Positions 1-9,192 of a stretch of DNA of 37,560 nucleotides are shown in pieces. Location of the stretch: positions 1 through 37,560 of the IMG/VR virus record IMGVR_UViG_3300008952_000138; one strand, written 5' to 3'. Source of the DNA: a virus. The notes beneath the pieces are model-generated. The model was given only the letters and a program-made list of their open reading frames with translations, was not told where the DNA came from and ran no database searches. The position numbers and the translations under genes are program-made. Every line of letters begins with the position of its first letter. The first letter of the stretch is position 1.

Positions 1-743
1 CTTCTAGCATAGTTAGAACCTGAATCTGAATTGAATCTTAAAAGTGAATCCGATGAACCAGTAGATTGATTACCATAAAATTGAATCCATAAATATTTTT
101 TTGCTGTAAATGTTCCACTATCGATTGTTGTCGATGATGATGTTAATTCCACATCTGCTAATTGTTGCCAAAAGTTTGTACCTGAATCAGCTTCATCATT
201 ATCACACCCTAGTACGACTACTTCTGATCCTGCTGTAAAGTCTCCACCTGAATTATAATTAATTGTGTCCCATGAGGTAATAGCATTACTTGTATTAGCC
301 CACTTGCCTACACTTTCAACTCTATGTGGAGCATTACCAGCTCCTGTATCACTAGCTACCCATGAATGTGTTCCTAATTTTTCTTGACTTGCAATATTGG
401 TTATGTGATGTACAGAAAAACTATTGTTGTATGATGAACCATCTTCATATTCAAACCCTACATTTCTACTAGTATTAGTATAATCTGTACCACCGTCAGC
501 ACTCTGCCTACTAGCATAATTTGAGGCACTATCTGAATTTACACGACTTCTTGCCTGAATTGTAGTGCTTTCTAATGTGTTTTGTAATATCATTAAATTA
601 TCTTTAGCAGTAAATGATACATTTATTGAATCTCCATCACTACCTAATGTAGTTCTACCTAATTCTTTCCATGAATTGTTTACAGGATCAGAACTACCAC
701 CGACAGTTGTACTGCCTAATTTTTCCCAGGCTAATTTAAACAC
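1..743 (-). CDS. Tail-fibre repeat protein, C-terminus cut by window edge
   Basis: This partial reading frame, open from a GTG at 743 to the window edge, encodes about 247 residues of a fibre/adhesin-like virion protein. It shows one complete module and the start of a second. Each module carries a W-(E/Q)-(E/Q/K)-L start, a GTFTAKKYLWI strand, an RFNSDSGSNYAR block and a GAGNAP...VGKWANTS block ending in a GSEVVVLG strand. It is paralogous to the proteins at 1171-2208 and 36387-37319. The GTG is chosen because the frame is closed just upstream; it overlaps the end of the HNH gene. It probably continues in the fragment at 37319-37560 across the contig junction. Function (host attachment) is inferred from tail-gene position. 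Confidence 0.8.
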   Translation of the reverse strand, partial: MFKLAWEKLGSTTVGGSSDPVNNSWKELGRTTLGSDGDSINVSFTAKDNLMILQNTLESTTIQARSRVNSDSASNYASRQSADGGTDYTNTSRNVGFEYEDGSSYNNSFSVHHITNIASQEKLGTHSWVASDTGAGNAPHRVESVGKWANTSNAITSWDTINYNSGGDFTAGSEVVVLGCDNDEADSGTNFWQQLADVELTSSSTTIDSGTFTAKKYLWIQFYGNQSTGSSDSLLRFNSDSGSNYAR

Positions 744-1174
744 CTTCCATGAGTATGATAGTGACAGTCATTACATAATGCAATCATGTTGTTACTATTG
801 AGAGTTAATTTTGGGTAAAACTGTCTGTATAACAAATGATGAACTATCTGTGATGGTTTATTGCAAACTTGACAATTATTATGATCTCTTTCCTTAACCT
901 CTTGCTTTTTCTTTTGTAACTGATATGTGAACTGGGTATATTTCAATCCTAATATTTCGGCAAATCTCTTATTTCTCTCCATTGAATATTTTGTATGATA
1001 TGATCTCTTTCTCATTCCCTTTTCTCTGCTACGTTGTCTTTGATAATCAATGTCATTCTGATAGCGTTTTCTATCTCTTTGTTTAACTTCATCTGAACGA
1101 TAATAGTGATATAGACATAATCCTTTTGCCTTGTGTTTTCGATTACAGTTATCTATACTACAAATTTTCATCAA
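731..1174 (-). CDS. HNH endonuclease, homing type
   Basis: The 147-residue protein has an N-terminal zinc-finger-like segment (C5, C10 and a GLCLYHYYR block, about residues 4-26), a basic middle, and a C-terminal HNH core around residues 98-143: CQVC, then IVHHLLY, then ALCNDCHYHTHG. This layout is typical of free-standing phage HNH nucleases. Its ATG overlaps the stop codon of the upstream fibre gene by 4 nt, and its end overlaps the GTG start of the next fibre gene. It sits exactly between two paralogous fibre genes, as expected for a homing element or a driver of fibre-gene recombination. A late-promoter-like AACTTCTCGT lies at 1195-1204, but at a spacing of 30-33 nt. Confidence 0.85.
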   Translation of the reverse strand: MMKICSIDNCNRKHKAKGLCLYHYYRSDEVKQRDRKRYQNDIDYQRQRSREKGMRKRSYHTKYSMERNKRFAEILGLKYTQFTYQLQKKKQEVKERDHNNCQVCNKPSQIVHHLLYRQFYPKLTLNSNNMIALCNDCHYHTHGRCLN

Positions 1175-2208
1175 TTAAAACCCCATACTTTTAAACGAGA
1201 AGTTGTTGCCCAAGTTGCACTTCCACCTGAATTTGTCCATGTTATATTTGTAATTTGTCCAGAGGTGTTTGCCCACTTGGCTACAAATTCAGATCTTCCC
1301 GGTGCTGTTCCTGCGCCTGATCCTGCGTCAGTATCATTTAAATGACCAATTATTAATTTCTCCTTATCAGATTTATTTATAATAAACATATTAATATAAA
1401 ATGCTTCGCCAGCTCCGTCAGTTCCAGAATTAACTCCTGTAACTATATTTGATCTTGATGTAGATGTTGTGTCAGAACCCCCATTTTCATTATACCTAAC
1501 AGTATAGTTACTACCACTATCAGAATTGAATCTACATATATTTCCTGTATCTCCTGATCCACTCTGTTCAAGATATGCTTGAACCCATAAATATTTTTTA
1601 GCAGATATAGTTCCACTAGAAAGTGAATCTCCAGTTCCACCTGATAAATCTACACTTGCTAATTCTTCCCATACTGATGTTCCAGTAGTATCTGCTGGAT
1701 CATAGCCTAGTACTACTACCTCTGAACCTGTTAAATAATCTCCTGTGTCAGTTTGAACCCCATTAACTGTTGTAATAGCATTTGATGTATTAGCCCACTT
1801 GGCAACAACTTCTCGTCTGTTCACATTACCTGAAACTTCATGAGAAATTACAAGTTTTTCTTTATCTGTTATATTATTAATATTCAAAACAGTAAATGCG
1901 TCAGAGCCTGTGTCAGCATGAGTATAAATAGATGTTTGTGATGGTAATGTTGAATCTGTGCCACCATTACCACTCTGCCTAGCCGCATAATTGGATCCCG
2001 TGTCGGAATTAAATCTCCAACGTGTGTTTGCTGGCGATGTTTTGAAGAAATGTCCTAATACCATAAGGTATGGTTTAGCAGTAAATGATGAAACATCAAT
2101 AGTATCTCCTGTACTTCCCAATGTAGTCCTTCCAAGTTCTTGCCAATGTAATCCTGCTGCTGCTGCTGCTCCTAACCAATATCCTGTGGATAGGTTTCCA
2201 AAAACCAT
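1171..2208 (-). CDS. Tail-fibre protein with two repeated modules
   Basis: This 345-residue protein is built from two repeats of about 160 residues. Each contains an RFNSD-GSNY block, a GGSD/GGTD turn, an NI-DKEKLVI block (MFIINKSDKEKL in the second), and a V(A)KWANTS block ending in a short (V)V(L/W)G strand. The composition is rich in Ser, Thr, Gly and Asn with almost no Cys, which is usual for beta-rich phage fibres. It is paralogous to the genes at both window ends. The ATG lies just after the end of the upstream gene at 2210, so it is translated from the same late transcript. A role in receptor binding is inferred. Confidence 0.82.
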   Translation of the reverse strand: MVFGNLSTGYWLGAAAAAGLHWQELGRTTLGSTGDTIDVSSFTAKPYLMVLGHFFKTSPANTRWRFNSDTGSNYAARQSGNGGTDSTLPSQTSIYTHADTGSDAFTVLNINNITDKEKLVISHEVSGNVNRREVVAKWANTSNAITTVNGVQTDTGDYLTGSEVVVLGYDPADTTGTSVWEELASVDLSGGTGDSLSSGTISAKKYLWVQAYLEQSGSGDTGNICRFNSDSGSNYTVRYNENGGSDTTSTSRSNIVTGVNSGTDGAGEAFYINMFIINKSDKEKLIIGHLNDTDAGSGAGTAPGRSEFVAKWANTSGQITNITWTNSGGSATWATTSRLKVWGFN

Positions 2209-2209
2209 T

Positions 2210-2818
2210 TTACGCTGTCCTATAACCGTCTAGTTTTACCTTAAGTCCTTTACCAGCAGTTGATGAACCAATCTGATCAATATCTACTGTAATCTCTGCG
2301 TCAGCAGCGATAGTAGTATCTGATACAACTGCTGCACTTGCAGCACTAGTTGATGTTTTTTCTGAAGCGTCAATGGATAATTTTGTTGAAAGTATAGTTG
2401 ATCCTGCTTCATTAATATCACAAATAATTGTACTTCCTACAGGAGCTGTGCTTACACTTGCTGATACTCCTGTTATTGTAAATGCAAATGGACACCTAAA
2501 TGTGACTTTTGCTGTACCTGTTGTTAGGTCAGTAGTCTCGTCAGAAACGGCTAATAGTATAACTTCATTAAATACATTAGCATGAACATCTCTGTCAGGC
2601 ATATTCAATACTCTAGTATTTGAAGCACTAACTGTTCCTGCGTCTATTCTTACTCGTTTAGTTGTAGTTGAAGGATCTGTAATTACAATATCATCATCTT
2701 TAATATATGCTATCTCTGAACCCCCACCGTTTAAGAAATTACCAATCTTGTTTAATGCTGTACCACCGAATTTGGTACTTGTAGAAGCCGAATCTCCTGT
2801 GATTGTATCAAAGACCAT
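2210..2818 (-). CDS. Fibre/baseplate accessory protein
   Basis: This 202-residue protein has a Ser/Thr-rich N-terminus and a beta-rich C-terminal domain of about 110 residues (VILLAVSDE to LDGYRTA). That domain is clearly paralogous to the C-terminal domain of the protein at 26311-26811; both contain TAPVGST, DIDQIGSS or DVDQIGSS, and STAGKGLKV. A late-promoter element (TACTTCTCTT, 2844-2853) begins 35 nt before the ATG. Its position between the LamG protein and the fibre genes supports a tail-tip role. The exact function is unknown. Confidence 0.75.
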   Translation of the reverse strand: MVFDTITGDSASTSTKFGGTALNKIGNFLNGGGSEIAYIKDDDIVITDPSTTTKRVRIDAGTVSASNTRVLNMPDRDVHANVFNEVILLAVSDETTDLTTGTAKVTFRCPFAFTITGVSASVSTAPVGSTIICDINEAGSTILSTKLSIDASEKTSTSAASAAVVSDTTIAADAEITVDIDQIGSSTAGKGLKVKLDGYRTA

Positions 2819-2843
2819 ATTCTATTATCCCATTTAAATTAAA

Positions 2844-2853
2844 AAGAGAAGTA
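2844..2853 (-). promoter_or_regulatory. Late promoter element TACTTCTCTT
   Basis: On the minus strand TACTTCTCTT follows directly after the stop codon of the LamG gene. Its first base is 35 nt before the ATG at 2818, and an AT-rich tract (TTTAATTTAAAT) follows. The same element at the same spacing precedes eight other late genes. Confidence 0.7.
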
Positions 2854-3939
2854 TTAATAAACCTCATTATTAACACTACTATCTTCATTAGTGATGAATT
2901 GAATTGCATTTAGTTGATTCTTGGTAGTCATTCTAGCATTATCATGGAAATTGGTAATTTCTGCTGATGTGAGAGGTTCTGATTCAAAGAACCAATGTGC
3001 TAATGAACCCTGTAAATTTCTAGAACCTGTCTTATCTGCTCCAATTAGAGCATTTTCTGTAGTGGTTAAATTGTCTATTGTAGATGAAGATGTGCTACCT
3101 AATGATACCTTATCCAAGAATACCTCTAAAACCTCACTTCCTGCTACTACAGTTTCATAATCATCTGCTAGATAGTTTGCTGCTAGATAATCTGGATCAG
3201 ATAGTATGGTACTGTTTACACAAATACTATGCCAATTACCGTCAAATATGTTAGTTGTAGTTGTAGCGTTTAATGTTACTGTATCAGTTCCATCTTCAAT
3301 TTCTACATATACAGAATTATCTGTTGCTGATGTTGAAAAGTCCTCGTTAAAATTTGCTGTCAAGAAATTATCTGTTTGTGGTGGATTTATTATGACTTCC
3401 ATACCTGATTCTGCTGGTTGAACCTGTAAATAATCTGCTGCTAGATAATCATCTGAATCATAATCTGGATCTTCATCTGTTAGGTTAGACTTTGAATATA
3501 TTGCTCCACCCTGCTGTGTTGATTTGAACCAAAATATCATTCCAAAGTTTGCTGTTTGTGGAGATATTGTTGTATTATGTGGTATTGTAATGTAAGATGA
3601 ACCGTCAAATACACCCTCTGCACCATGTTTTAAATCAGTTAATGGGAATGTTATAGTTCCTGTTGTAACATTTGTAACAGGATATGCTACCTTTGAACCT
3701 GGTGTAAGAGTAAATGCAAAATCATCTCTATCCCTAGTTTCTGATTTTAACCCATCTGGACTACCTGATTCATCTGTAGTTGTTCTATTATGCATTTCAG
3801 GTGAAAATGCAATTTTCTCTTGTAAAGCGTCATCTTCTACATCATCTTGTTTTGCCTGTAATGATTCTAAAATCTTGTTTAATGTTTGTCTATCAATAGA
3901 ACCACCACTTCTAAGATAATTGTTAATGTCTATACTCAT
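2854..3939 (-). CDS. LamG/concanavalin-like tail-tip protein
   Basis: The 361-residue protein has a short helical N-terminus (residues 1-50, rich in charged residues) followed by a jelly-roll lectin-like domain. Diagnostic parts are FDGSSYITIPH (near residue 115), FWFKSTQQGGAIYSK, DGNWHSICVN, EVFLDKVSLGS, and LQGSLAHWFFESEPLT near the end. These match the strand pattern of LamG_3/pentraxin folds used by many virus proteins to bind glycans. A repeated LAADYL/LAANYL motif with Asp-rich flanks interrupts the fold. It starts within the stop region of the hub gene, so the two are translationally linked. It is a good candidate receptor-binding protein. Confidence 0.75.
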   Translation of the reverse strand: MSIDINNYLRSGGSIDRQTLNKILESLQAKQDDVEDDALQEKIAFSPEMHNRTTTDESGSPDGLKSETRDRDDFAFTLTPGSKVAYPVTNVTTGTITFPLTDLKHGAEGVFDGSSYITIPHNTTISPQTANFGMIFWFKSTQQGGAIYSKSNLTDEDPDYDSDDYLAADYLQVQPAESGMEVIINPPQTDNFLTANFNEDFSTSATDNSVYVEIEDGTDTVTLNATTTTNIFDGNWHSICVNSTILSDPDYLAANYLADDYETVVAGSEVLEVFLDKVSLGSTSSSTIDNLTTTENALIGADKTGSRNLQGSLAHWFFESEPLTSAEITNFHDNARMTTKNQLNAIQFITNEDSSVNNEVY

Positions 3940-5646
3940 CTAATAATGCACTTCCTCTAACCCTAATATGACCTTATTAGCTCCAATAGAAGTTTCTCCT
4001 GCCTTTGACTTCATCTCTATATCAGTTGATATTATGTTTGCCTTTACTGCTAAACCTGTTTTTGAATCATATATTCTACAATATTGGCCAAGTGGTATTC
4101 TTAATGTAGGTGGGCTTACTGTGACTTGAGAATAGAATCTTCTTTCTAACCCCAATACCTCTCCTGCTGATATGAGGGCTTCTCTAGCACTTCCTTCTTC
4201 CTGACCTGAATTAAAGTTTACAACCTTTTCTCTAGTTCCATATTTTGCTTTGGCCCTAGTGTTTTCCAATATAATTTGTAAAGCCTTTTGGGAATAATCT
4301 CTCATGCTAAATAGTCCTGTTGCACTAGACCAATTACCATCTACACCATCTGCTGAAGTCCAAAATGTACCTGTTCCTGTTCTATAATCCATAGTTAGAT
4401 TATGTGAACCATCTCCATATTTATCAATAACCAACATCAATGGTGTGTCAGGTTCAACATTGATTTTCTCTTGTAATCCTAACTCTGTCCAAGCACCTGA
4501 TGTTGAAAGAGATTGGACTTTGTTAGAATCTAAAGTTATTGATTTTCTCAAGTTTGTCATTTTAGGAGAATTAGAATCTGATGTGTTAACACCTACAACT
4601 GATATTGTAACAGGTGTAGTAGGTGTTCCTGTTTTACCTAACCTTAATGCTATTTTACCTATATTATCTGTTGAGGGTGTAAATGGTATTCCAATAAATG
4701 ATGTGTTAGATGTTCTTACTGCATTTTCTGAACCACTGTTTTGTTGATCAATTTTTACTGTGTTAGAACCTAATCCATGTAATATACTATATGCTCCATC
4801 AAATGATGAATCTCTCCATGATTGACTAGCATTTATTAAATATCCAATCCTAGATGAATCCCAATTTTGTGCTGTATCGCCTGCCAAATCGTTAGTAAAT
4901 AAGAATCCAGAATCTACTGAACCAGGATCTCTTAAGAATAAATCCCTATCTGCGTCAACACCCCACATGGCGTTGCCTGATGTTGATAACTCTGATAATG
5001 CTGTTGCATAAGTAGCAAATGATTTCTGTAAATCAGGTAGTTTAACATCTATATCTTGTACGTTATTTGCTGTTATTCCTAAATCACTATTATCTAGTCC
5101 ATGATCTGCTTGATGATCTGTATCTTCTATAATATCTTTTACCAACTCACTTACTTTGGTAGATGTGCAAGTTGCGTCAACTGTAACACCATCTGCTGCC
5201 TTACCTTGAAAACGTTTGATGTTTGTAATTCTATCTCTTAATACTACTCCCCAACCTATACATGATATAATCAAATGTTGTTGGTTTGTAAATGGTCTTA
5301 CTATATCAACGTCAAATATTTTACCATAAAACCATCTTTGTAAGAGAGGTTGTGACTTGCCAAAGTATATCTGAATATCCCACTGTCTTTCAATCTTTGA
5401 ATCTCTCAAAGTGTTTGTTGTATCGGTTAGTATGTTATCTCTATCATCTATTTTTAATATTGCATACCCATAATCTGAATTTGATCCAGAGTGAACCTTT
5501 AATTCTGATAATGTAAAGTCTTGCTGTGGAGATACTGAAGCAGTTGTTACAGTTGTCTCATATCTGTATTTCTCTACACCAGTTCTATCAGTAATGATAA
5601 TCTTAGGGCTTAATTCACCCACATCATAGTTTGGTGTTAAGCTCAA
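3940..5646 (-). CDS. Baseplate hub / tail-associated protein
   Basis: This 568-residue protein lies immediately downstream of the tape measure gene (4-nt ATGA overlap), the usual place of Dit/Tal-like hub proteins in siphoviruses. The N-terminal third contains short beta segments ending in WFYGKIFDVDIV, followed by LIISCIGWGVVLRDR, which resembles gp27-like hub barrels. The middle (about residues 280-430) looks like a beta-sandwich insert (IPFTPSTDNIGKIALRLGK to WTELGLQEK). The C-terminus returns to a hub-like strand pattern (LRIPLGQYCRIYD). No peptidase motif is visible. Assignment rests on order, size and strand pattern. Confidence 0.7.
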   Translation of the reverse strand: MSLTPNYDVGELSPKIIITDRTGVEKYRYETTVTTASVSPQQDFTLSELKVHSGSNSDYGYAILKIDDRDNILTDTTNTLRDSKIERQWDIQIYFGKSQPLLQRWFYGKIFDVDIVRPFTNQQHLIISCIGWGVVLRDRITNIKRFQGKAADGVTVDATCTSTKVSELVKDIIEDTDHQADHGLDNSDLGITANNVQDIDVKLPDLQKSFATYATALSELSTSGNAMWGVDADRDLFLRDPGSVDSGFLFTNDLAGDTAQNWDSSRIGYLINASQSWRDSSFDGAYSILHGLGSNTVKIDQQNSGSENAVRTSNTSFIGIPFTPSTDNIGKIALRLGKTGTPTTPVTISVVGVNTSDSNSPKMTNLRKSITLDSNKVQSLSTSGAWTELGLQEKINVEPDTPLMLVIDKYGDGSHNLTMDYRTGTGTFWTSADGVDGNWSSATGLFSMRDYSQKALQIILENTRAKAKYGTREKVVNFNSGQEEGSAREALISAGEVLGLERRFYSQVTVSPPTLRIPLGQYCRIYDSKTGLAVKANIISTDIEMKSKAGETSIGANKVILGLEEVHY

Positions 5647-8522
5647 GATATTACTCCTGACGACATAGCGTCTAATCGTTGCTGATATGTTAGCATATCA
5701 ATTAGTGTTTGTTCTCCCTGTGATTTATCTCTAAGTATTTGAAGTGCTTCACTTTGAGATATTCCTATTATTGAACCAAAATCAGAAGCTGTTTGTCTTT
5801 CCTGTGATAATCTGTTAGATATGCTTTGACCTAATGCCTTTGCATTATTGATTGTTTGTCTTCTCAACCATAACAGGTTTACCTTCTTACCTGTTTCAAA
5901 TGCTCTATCTGCTTCTGTTTTTACCTGTGCGTCATGGCTTGATTGTAGTGATGTAATCGCTGCATTATCTTCTGCTGTTAACTGTCCACCTGTTGCTCGT
6001 TCTACCCAAAACCTAACATTTTCTCTACCTGTTTGAAAAGCAGAATCCTTTGCCTGTTCTTTATACCATGTTGCTCTACCCATAGCTTCTGCTGCTGCCA
6101 TAGCTCGTCTTTGACTTACTGTAGTTATCTGTGCTGCTGCTGTTGCACTTACACCTTCAAATCCTTTTCCTACTGCAAAATCTGAAGTTCCTGCATTATA
6201 TTTAAAAAAGTCAGATCCACCTAAAGATACATATTGTTGCATACCTTCAATTATGTTTCCACCACCTAATTCTTTATAAAGTTGAACATTTCCTTTTGCA
6301 CTATATAATTCTAATTGTCTTGCATACCCATCATTCATAGTGCTTACCATTTTATTTAATGATTTAGTTTCTTCTACACTTGTTTGACCTAAAGATGATA
6401 GACCTGATTGTAAACCAAATTCAGATAAATCTGAACCTTCTAATCTACCTTTCATTAAATTCCTTCGAGAATCTGAAACTGTGTTAGCGTATGTTGCTAA
6501 TATTGCTTCTGTTTCTCCACCACCCATACCAACATCTATTCCATATTTTGCCAAAATTGCCAAACGTTCTTCTGTAATATCTGATTTTCCAGATTTTAAT
6601 AATTGATATAATGGATCATCTACATCAAATGTTCCACTCATAGTACCAATCATTTTATTTAAAATATCTTTTGGTTTATCTTTCATGGTATATTCAGGTA
6701 AATCTGGATATGCTATTCGTTTTAATTTTTCTGCTGTTTCAATGCCTATAGCCCTACCATCATGTATTCTTCCTTCTATGTTTACACCTGTTGTACCATA
6801 ACCGTATGGATCTCTCCATGTTTCAAGTTTCATACGCTGTTTTTGTAATGAAGTTAATTTTGTTTGACCTAACCATTCTTTCTGTTTTAATTTAGCCTGT
6901 TCAGATAATTGATGAACTCTGTATTCTTCAGGTTTAAAAACTTCTAAACTTTTCATAGTTTGTTGTCTATGATATTGTTCTAAGAAAAAGTCTTTATCTG
7001 TTGTAAATTTCTCTAAATATGGTATGATGTATTCTTGTTTTAATATTTGATTTATTTCATCTGTTGACATGGTAGATATTTGTTCAGGTGTATAACCTAA
7101 TTTACCTAGTTCCCTATTAGGATCAAATCTAGTTGGGCCTGCTGTAGCACCTACAAATCCTGACATGGCACTTACACCTTCAGATTTTATTTTTTCTGAT
7201 AAACCACGCTGATCTTTTATAGATTCTGCAAAGTCTCCATGACCTTGATTTGCATAGGCATTTGTATTGACTTCTGAAGATTGTATGCTTCCTCTTTTAT
7301 CTTCAACTGTTTGTGCAAACTCTCCTTGACCTTGATCCTGATATGCTGCTTCTTCAGCAAATGCTTGTGGTAATAAAGACCAACTACCTGAACCCGATGA
7401 TTTTAAATTTGTTGTTTTTTTTTGAATTTCTTGTGTTTCTTCCATTTCCTCATTCATTTCTCTTTGTGCTGCTGCTGTATCTTTGACTTCTTTTCTATAT
7501 TTCTCTAATTGTTGAACTGCGTCAGCTAATGAATGTGGCATTTTAAATCCTAATGTATCACTTAATTCTCCTGTTACTGTATCTAATTCTTGTTCTGCTT
7601 CTGTAACTTTTTCTATTTCACTTGATAATCCAATCATACCACCTGTAATATCATACAAGAAGTTTAATATCATAGAGTTCTTTCCCATCATTAAATCCAT
7701 AGCAGCAGATATAGCCATAAATCCTAATCCTATTGGGCCAAGTGCTATCTTTAATCCATGAAGTGCAACACTTTGAGCTTTTGTTGCAATAGTGCTTAAC
7801 CTTGTTGCCATAGTAACTGCGTTTTTTGAAGCAACTTCTCTAAATTCTAAACCAATTAATATTTTCTTTTCTACTGACATTACTCTACTTGCACGTAAGT
7901 TTTCCCATGTTGAATAGGTATGTAATTTTGTTGCCATAGTTGCTCCTATTCTTGCTGCTTTTTCTTGACCTAGTAATGCAACTAAAGTTTGCATAGTAGA
8001 AAATCCAACGTTTGCTATGTTAGCAAAGAATAACATATAAACATCATTTACTGCTCCCTGTTCAATGACTTGTTTTTCTTGTTTTACTACCAAGTCAGCA
8101 GTTGCAGTTGCTAGTTCTTTATTGAGGTTTATCGCTTTTTGTGTATTTCCTAATCCTTTTTGAGTTAATTCATCTAATCTTAATTTTTTTGCTGCAAGTA
8201 AGTCCTCTGCTCTTGCTACTGCTATTGCTGCCATTTTTGCCCTGTTTTGAGCTCTATCTAAGTTTGAAAATGATGTAAGTGTTTGTACCATTGAAGTTGA
8301 AAGGTTAAGAAAACCTTGAGACATAGTTTGGAAGTTTACTGCTGCTGTAGTTGCACTTTGCCCTGCTGAAGCAGTTGCAGAAGAAAGATTACCCATAGCA
8401 CTACTTGTGTTTAATACTTCACGTTTTGTATTTCCTAATTCCTGCCTCATGGCTATAATTTTACCTGTTGCTTTATCAATATCTATACTGATCTTTAATG
8501 TAGATATCTCATTACGTGCCAT
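5643..8522 (-). CDS. Tail tape measure protein
   Basis: This is the longest gene of the tail cluster (959 residues). The N-terminus (about 1-190) is helical and rich in Ala, Lys and Gln. Hydrophobic segments occur near residues 155-175 and 255-275 (GLKIALGPIGLGFMAISAAM), as expected for a tape measure protein that inserts into the membrane during DNA ejection. Long coiled-coil stretches follow (EQELDTVTGEL, KYRKEVKDTAAAQREMNEE). It lies between the tail completion gene and the hub gene, the standard siphovirus position. No lysozyme or peptidase domain is evident. A late-promoter element lies 34 nt upstream of the ATG. Confidence 0.9.
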   Translation of the reverse strand: MARNEISTLKISIDIDKATGKIIAMRQELGNTKREVLNTSSAMGNLSSATASAGQSATTAAVNFQTMSQGFLNLSTSMVQTLTSFSNLDRAQNRAKMAAIAVARAEDLLAAKKLRLDELTQKGLGNTQKAINLNKELATATADLVVKQEKQVIEQGAVNDVYMLFFANIANVGFSTMQTLVALLGQEKAARIGATMATKLHTYSTWENLRASRVMSVEKKILIGLEFREVASKNAVTMATRLSTIATKAQSVALHGLKIALGPIGLGFMAISAAMDLMMGKNSMILNFLYDITGGMIGLSSEIEKVTEAEQELDTVTGELSDTLGFKMPHSLADAVQQLEKYRKEVKDTAAAQREMNEEMEETQEIQKKTTNLKSSGSGSWSLLPQAFAEEAAYQDQGQGEFAQTVEDKRGSIQSSEVNTNAYANQGHGDFAESIKDQRGLSEKIKSEGVSAMSGFVGATAGPTRFDPNRELGKLGYTPEQISTMSTDEINQILKQEYIIPYLEKFTTDKDFFLEQYHRQQTMKSLEVFKPEEYRVHQLSEQAKLKQKEWLGQTKLTSLQKQRMKLETWRDPYGYGTTGVNIEGRIHDGRAIGIETAEKLKRIAYPDLPEYTMKDKPKDILNKMIGTMSGTFDVDDPLYQLLKSGKSDITEERLAILAKYGIDVGMGGGETEAILATYANTVSDSRRNLMKGRLEGSDLSEFGLQSGLSSLGQTSVEETKSLNKMVSTMNDGYARQLELYSAKGNVQLYKELGGGNIIEGMQQYVSLGGSDFFKYNAGTSDFAVGKGFEGVSATAAAQITTVSQRRAMAAAEAMGRATWYKEQAKDSAFQTGRENVRFWVERATGGQLTAEDNAAITSLQSSHDAQVKTEADRAFETGKKVNLLWLRRQTINNAKALGQSISNRLSQERQTASDFGSIIGISQSEALQILRDKSQGEQTLIDMLTYQQRLDAMSSGVIS

Positions 8523-8546
8523 GTATAATACTACTGTATAATATTA

Positions 8547-8556
8547 AAGGGAACTA
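8547..8556 (-). promoter_or_regulatory. Late promoter element TAGTTCCCTT
   Basis: TAGTTCCCTT on the minus strand starts 34 nt before the tape measure ATG. Its TAG is also the stop codon of the tail completion gene. The overlap with a stop codon is also seen at 16758-16767. Confidence 0.65.
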
Positions 8557-9192
8557 ATCAGCAGTAGCTCGTTTAATCCATTGACCAGTTCTACGCCTTC
8601 TACCTAATCTTCTTTTGAACTGTTTTCTACCTGTTCTAGCTCTAACCATAGATATTTTACCCCTTCCTCTAAGTGAAGATACCTTAGTTCCTGTAAGTCC
8701 TACTGTTTTTGTAAGGTTTGAGTTTCTTGGAATACCACTTCCTTGTATATGATTAAATAATTTATTATGTTTTTTCATTTGGGATCTCATAACACCTTTC
8801 ATGACTTTATCTAACTGTCTTTGAACAAAAATAATATGTGGTCGTTTAGGAAGAACAGGAAACATACCTATATCCTTCTCTGTAGTGATTAATCTTTTAC
8901 CTAATGCTGCCACAAATCTTCCTGGTGTTTCATAAGGAACACCATTTTCTAAATAATTAAATAAATCAGGATCACTTGTATCTATAATTATGAATTTTTC
9001 TGATCTCCTAACAATAGACCATGAATTAGCGTATGCACCTGTCTTTTTAGGTGCTGCCTGTCTAATCATCTTGAGAGTTAAATCTCCTATAACATCAAGA
9101 TATTCTTTATGAAATTTTGTTCTTGCTTGTGCTAAAGACATTAGTTTTCTTTCATATTTTTCTATTCCTATCCATTTTATACTACTAGCCAA
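8554..9192 (-). CDS. Tail completion protein (HK97 gp10-like)
   Basis: The 212-residue basic protein begins at TTG (9190-9192), which lies inside the end of the frameshifted chaperone frame. The N-terminal half has an HK97 gp10-like pattern: a helix, then AAPKKTGAYANSW, a short strand set (KFIIIDTSDPDLFNYLENGVPYE), then helices. The C-terminal 60 residues are strongly basic (GRKQFKRRLGRRRRTGQW), which may contact DNA or RNA. Its position between chaperone and tape measure is unusual, since gp10-like proteins normally precede the tail tube gene; a capping or tail-tip role is possible. Confidence 0.65.
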   Translation of the reverse strand: MASSIKWIGIEKYERKLMSLAQARTKFHKEYLDVIGDLTLKMIRQAAPKKTGAYANSWSIVRRSEKFIIIDTSDPDLFNYLENGVPYETPGRFVAALGKRLITTEKDIGMFPVLPKRPHIIFVQRQLDKVMKGVMRSQMKKHNKLFNHIQGSGIPRNSNLTKTVGLTGTKVSSLRGRGKISMVRARTGRKQFKRRLGRRRRTGQWIKRATAD

